Assembly: GCA_050299835.1 (NCBI GenBank)
Contig: JBNKWP010000004.1
Coordinates: forward strand, 186,001-250,000
Direction: 5' to 3'
DNA from: JAJDOD01 sp050299835
Lineage (GTDB): Bacteria; Pseudomonadota; Alphaproteobacteria; Rhodobacterales; Rhodobacteraceae
DNA: 64,000 nt
Positions within the stretch are counted from its first letter, which is position 1. Each line of letters opens with the position of its first letter. A program made the translations under genes and the position numbers. The notes below the pieces were generated by a model. It had not been told where the DNA came from. It ran no database searches and was given only the letters and a program-made list of their open reading frames with translations. Positions 61,901 through 64,000 of this stretch are shown here, piece by piece.

Positions 61901-62761
61901 ATGACCAAGAACGCACAGATTCGCTGGGACGACCTTACCGTGATGCTCGCGGTGATCGACCACGGCTCGGTCGCCGCCGCCGCCCGCGCCCTTGAAATCA
62001 ACCATGCAACAGTGCTGCGCCGCATCGCCGAGTTCGAAACCCGCACCGGCGTGCGCATGTTCGACAAGACGACGCGGGGCTACCAGGTCTCGCCTGATCG
62101 CAGAGATGTGATCGAAGCCATGCGCAGCGCCGCTGAATCCCTGGGCAATGTGGAGCGTCTGATCGACCATGCGCGCCCCAGCCTTGACGGAGGCATCCGC
62201 ATCACCACAACGGATTCGCTCGCGCAATTCGTCCTGCCCCCGCTCCTGCCCGGCCTCATAGAAGCCACGGGCGCAGCGGTGGAGATCGCGGTCGACAACT
62301 CCCATATCGACCTGCTCCGGGCACGTGCGCATCTCACAATACGTCCGACCCTCGCCCTGCCCCCGGAAATCGACGGGCTGGTCGCTGGTGCCGTCCATTT
62401 TCACCTCTATGGCCCCGACACCGGCAAAGCGGCGAATTGGCTCGGTCTCACCGGTCCGCTGTCGCGTTCGATGGCGGCCAAATGGCTGGCCGAACAAACC
62501 CCCGCACCGCGCCTTTACGGGGACAGCTTCCTCGCGCTTGCCGCCATGGCCGCCGAAGGTCTCGGCAATACGGTCCTGCCCAGCTACGTCGCGGCCGCCT
62601 GGCCTAAGCTAAAACGCATCGACGATCTGAACGACATCGCCCCGGTGCCCGTCTGGGTGGGAGCGCATGTGGACTACGCGCAGTCCCGGCACATCCGGCA
62701 GGCCCGAAGACACCTTGCCACCGCTCTGGCCGCCTCTCCCATGCTCTCTCCTGCCGCATGA
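61901..62761 (+). CDS. LysR-family transcriptional regulator
   Basis: In this 286-residue protein the HTH is at 10-70 (WDDLTVMLAVIDHGSVAAAARALEIN, with recognition helix HATVLRRIAEFE). The remainder is a substrate-binding-type effector domain. It is divergent from the cytochrome c'/dihaem cytochrome genes with only 85 bp between starts, the usual LysR layout, so those genes are the likely targets. Effector unknown. Its stop codon lies inside the terminator of the convergent tig gene. Confidence 0.9.
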   Translation: MTKNAQIRWDDLTVMLAVIDHGSVAAAARALEINHATVLRRIAEFETRTGVRMFDKTTRGYQVSPDRRDVIEAMRSAAESLGNVERLIDHARPSLDGGIRITTTDSLAQFVLPPLLPGLIEATGAAVEIAVDNSHIDLLRARAHLTIRPTLALPPEIDGLVAGAVHFHLYGPDTGKAANWLGLTGPLSRSMAAKWLAEQTPAPRLYGDSFLALAAMAAEGLGNTVLPSYVAAAWPKLKRIDDLNDIAPVPVWVGAHVDYAQSRHIRQARRHLATALAASPMLSPAA

Positions 62762-62785
62762 AAAAGGCCGCCCCGAAAGGCGGCC
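62761..62785 (-). terminator. Rho-independent terminator of tig
   Basis: On the minus strand GGCCGCC (62785-62779) pairs with GGCGGCC (62772-62766) around a 6-base loop and is followed directly by five T (62765-62761). This is the only textbook intrinsic terminator I found in the window. It starts 26 bases after the tig stop. Confidence 0.9.
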
Positions 62786-62811
62786 TCGTCACATTGGCGT
62801 GATGCGCGTGA

Positions 62812-64000
62812 TCAGACGTCGTCCAGCGCCTCGACCGCCTTTTCAAGATCGTCCTTGGAGGCTTTCTTCTCCTTGACGTCAGCCTGTTCGAAGATGTGAT
62901 CGACCACCTTGTCCTCGAAAATCGGCGCCTGGATCTGCTGACGCATCTGCGCGTTCTGCTGCACGAACTCGAAGAACTGGCGCTCCTGACCGGGATATTG
63001 CCGCGCCTGGTTCATCACCGCTTGCGTCATCTCGGCATCGCTCACCTCGACATTGGCTTTCTGGCCCAACTCGGCCAGCAGCAGACCAAGACGCACCCGG
63101 CGCTCGGCCAACGTGTTGTGCTCATCGGTCGGCTCGATCTCGGGGTGGTCGTGCCCATGCACGTCGGGGTTTTCCTCGTGCCAGAGCTGATGCGCGATCT
63201 GCCCGGCCTCGGCTTCCACCAGGGACGGCGGCAGCTCGAAGCTGACGGCCTTGTCCAACGCGTCCAGAAGCGCCCGCTTCATCACGGCCCGCGCGGCCCC
63301 GGTATATTCCGACATCAAGCGCTCCGAGATCTGGCCCTTGAGCGCCTCAAGATCCTCTGCGCCGAACTTCTTGGCCAGTTCGTCGTCGATCTCCGCCGGT
63401 TTCGGCGCCTGCACTGCCTTAACGGTCACATCGAACACCGCCGGTTTGCCGGCGAGTTCCGCATTGCCGTATTCCTCGGGGAAGGTGACTTCCACGGCCT
63501 TTTCCTCATCGACCTTCACGCCGACGAGTTGCTCTTCGAATCCAGGAATGAACTGGCCCGAGCCCAGCACCAGCGGGAAATCCTCCGCCGAACCGCCCTC
63601 GAAAGCCACGTCATCGACCTTGCCGACGAAATCGATCACCACCTGATCGCCGTCCTTGGCCTTGGAGCCCTTCTTGCGGTCTTCGAAATTCTGCGCGTTC
63701 TCGGCAAGGTTCTGCAAAGCCTCGTCAATCGCCGCCTCATCGGCCTCGACGACCATCTTCTCCAGCTTGATCTTGGAGAAATCCACTTCCGGAATCTCCG
63801 GCAGCGCCTCATAGGACATGTCCACTTCGACATCCTGACCGGGTTTCCAGTCCTCGTTGGTCATTTCCAGCTTCGGCTGCATTGCGGGGCGGTCGCCGGA
63901 ATCCTCCAGGTGTTTGGCCATCGCGCCATCGACGCTTTCCTGCATCGCTTCGCCCAGAAGCCGTTCACCGAACTGCTTTTTCAGCAACGCCATCGGCACT
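62812..64000 (-). CDS. tig: Trigger factor, N-terminal part cut by window edge
   Basis: The 395 visible residues are the central and C-terminal parts of the ribosome-bound chaperone and peptidyl-prolyl isomerase. The first visible residues, VPMALLKKQFG-like, follow the ribosome-binding GFRxGK loop in complete proteins, so about 50 residues lie outside. The FKBP-type domain spans GDQVVIDFVGKVDDVAFEGG to FPEEYGNAELAGKPAVFDV. The chaperone arms follow, ending VEKAVEALDDV-like. Codon use is typical of a highly expressed gene. Confidence 0.96.
   Translation of the reverse strand, partial: VPMALLKKQFGERLLGEAMQESVDGAMAKHLEDSGDRPAMQPKLEMTNEDWKPGQDVEVDMSYEALPEIPEVDFSKIKLEKMVVEADEAAIDEALQNLAENAQNFEDRKKGSKAKDGDQVVIDFVGKVDDVAFEGGSAEDFPLVLGSGQFIPGFEEQLVGVKVDEEKAVEVTFPEEYGNAELAGKPAVFDVTVKAVQAPKPAEIDDELAKKFGAEDLEALKGQISERLMSEYTGAARAVMKRALLDALDKAVSFELPPSLVEAEAGQIAHQLWHEENPDVHGHDHPEIEPTDEHNTLAERRVRLGLLLAELGQKANVEVSDAEMTQAVMNQARQYPGQERQFFEFVQQNAQMRQQIQAPIFEDKVVDHIFEQADVKEKKASKDDLEKAVEALDDV

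Noticed and set aside
1..64000. Search by eye for CRISPR arrays, IS elements, integrases, toxin-antitoxin or phage-defence genes.
   Set aside because: No regularly spaced repeats, transposase or integrase motifs, or known defence domains were seen.

Overview
The window is GC-rich and densely packed, and reads as chromosomal DNA of an alphaproteobacterium of the Rhodobacteraceae (roseobacter-type) group. The support is family content rather than a marker gene: a single-chain PntA with PntB, aerobic cobaltochelatase CobS and CobT, DUF6173, DUF427 and Hint-domain proteins, a TIGR04283-type glycosyltransferase, malate synthase G, a group III ornithine decarboxylase and a YgfZ-like folate protein. 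I found no rRNA, tRNA, CRISPR array, integrase or transposase. A 10-base run of N at 52552-52561 inside cobT marks an assembly gap.

Layout. 0-5.4 kb: acyl-CoA dehydrogenase, MBL hydrolase and DUF6173 genes on the minus strand; then a threonylcarbamoyl-AMP synthase, a small conserved protein and a secreted M48 protease. 5.4-12.2 kb: a 1039-residue three-module glycosyltransferase, an M20 amidohydrolase, a thiolase and YgfZ. 12.2-19.9 kb: a small glycosyltransferase, an ABC exporter overlapping a tyrosine phosphatase, two aminotransferases, a soluble PilJ-domain protein and a pseudouridine synthase. 19.9-25.4 kb: ornithine decarboxylase with a long leader holding an arginine-rich upstream ORF, MtfA peptidase and transhydrogenase. 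25.4-34.4 kb: Hint protein, lyxose/mannose isomerase, an unknown helical protein, acyltransferase, PepN, a sterol-desaturase-like enzyme and an ArsR/SRPBCC pair. 34.5-40.7 kb: malate synthase G, DUF378 plus two fasciclin proteins, an XRE-cupin regulator, a gamma-glutamyl-GABA hydrolase and a lytic transglycosylase. 40.8-47.5 kb: GatB, TVP38, DUF4177 protein, BolA, J-domain protein and a chemoreceptor. 47.5-53.4 kb: secreted MsrB, a decayed frame, CobS and CobT separated by a flavin reductase/HxlR cassette. 53.4-64 kb: two related small helical proteins, aminopeptidase P, DUF427, a methyltransferase of unlike base composition, a ClC channel, PxpA, a LysR regulator divergent from two c-type cytochromes, and the trigger factor gene cut by the window edge.

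Most genes are housekeeping. The most unusual non-coding structure is a symmetric array of four perfect hairpins at 39954-40050. Their stems differ, but every loop is the pentamer GACGC or its complement GCGTC. A partly decayed relative lies at 49866-49928. Next in interest are the ornithine decarboxylase leader with its Arg-rich mini-ORF, the multi-element promoter of the DUF4177 gene, and the pair of small proteins sharing a DLxxLEDD motif.
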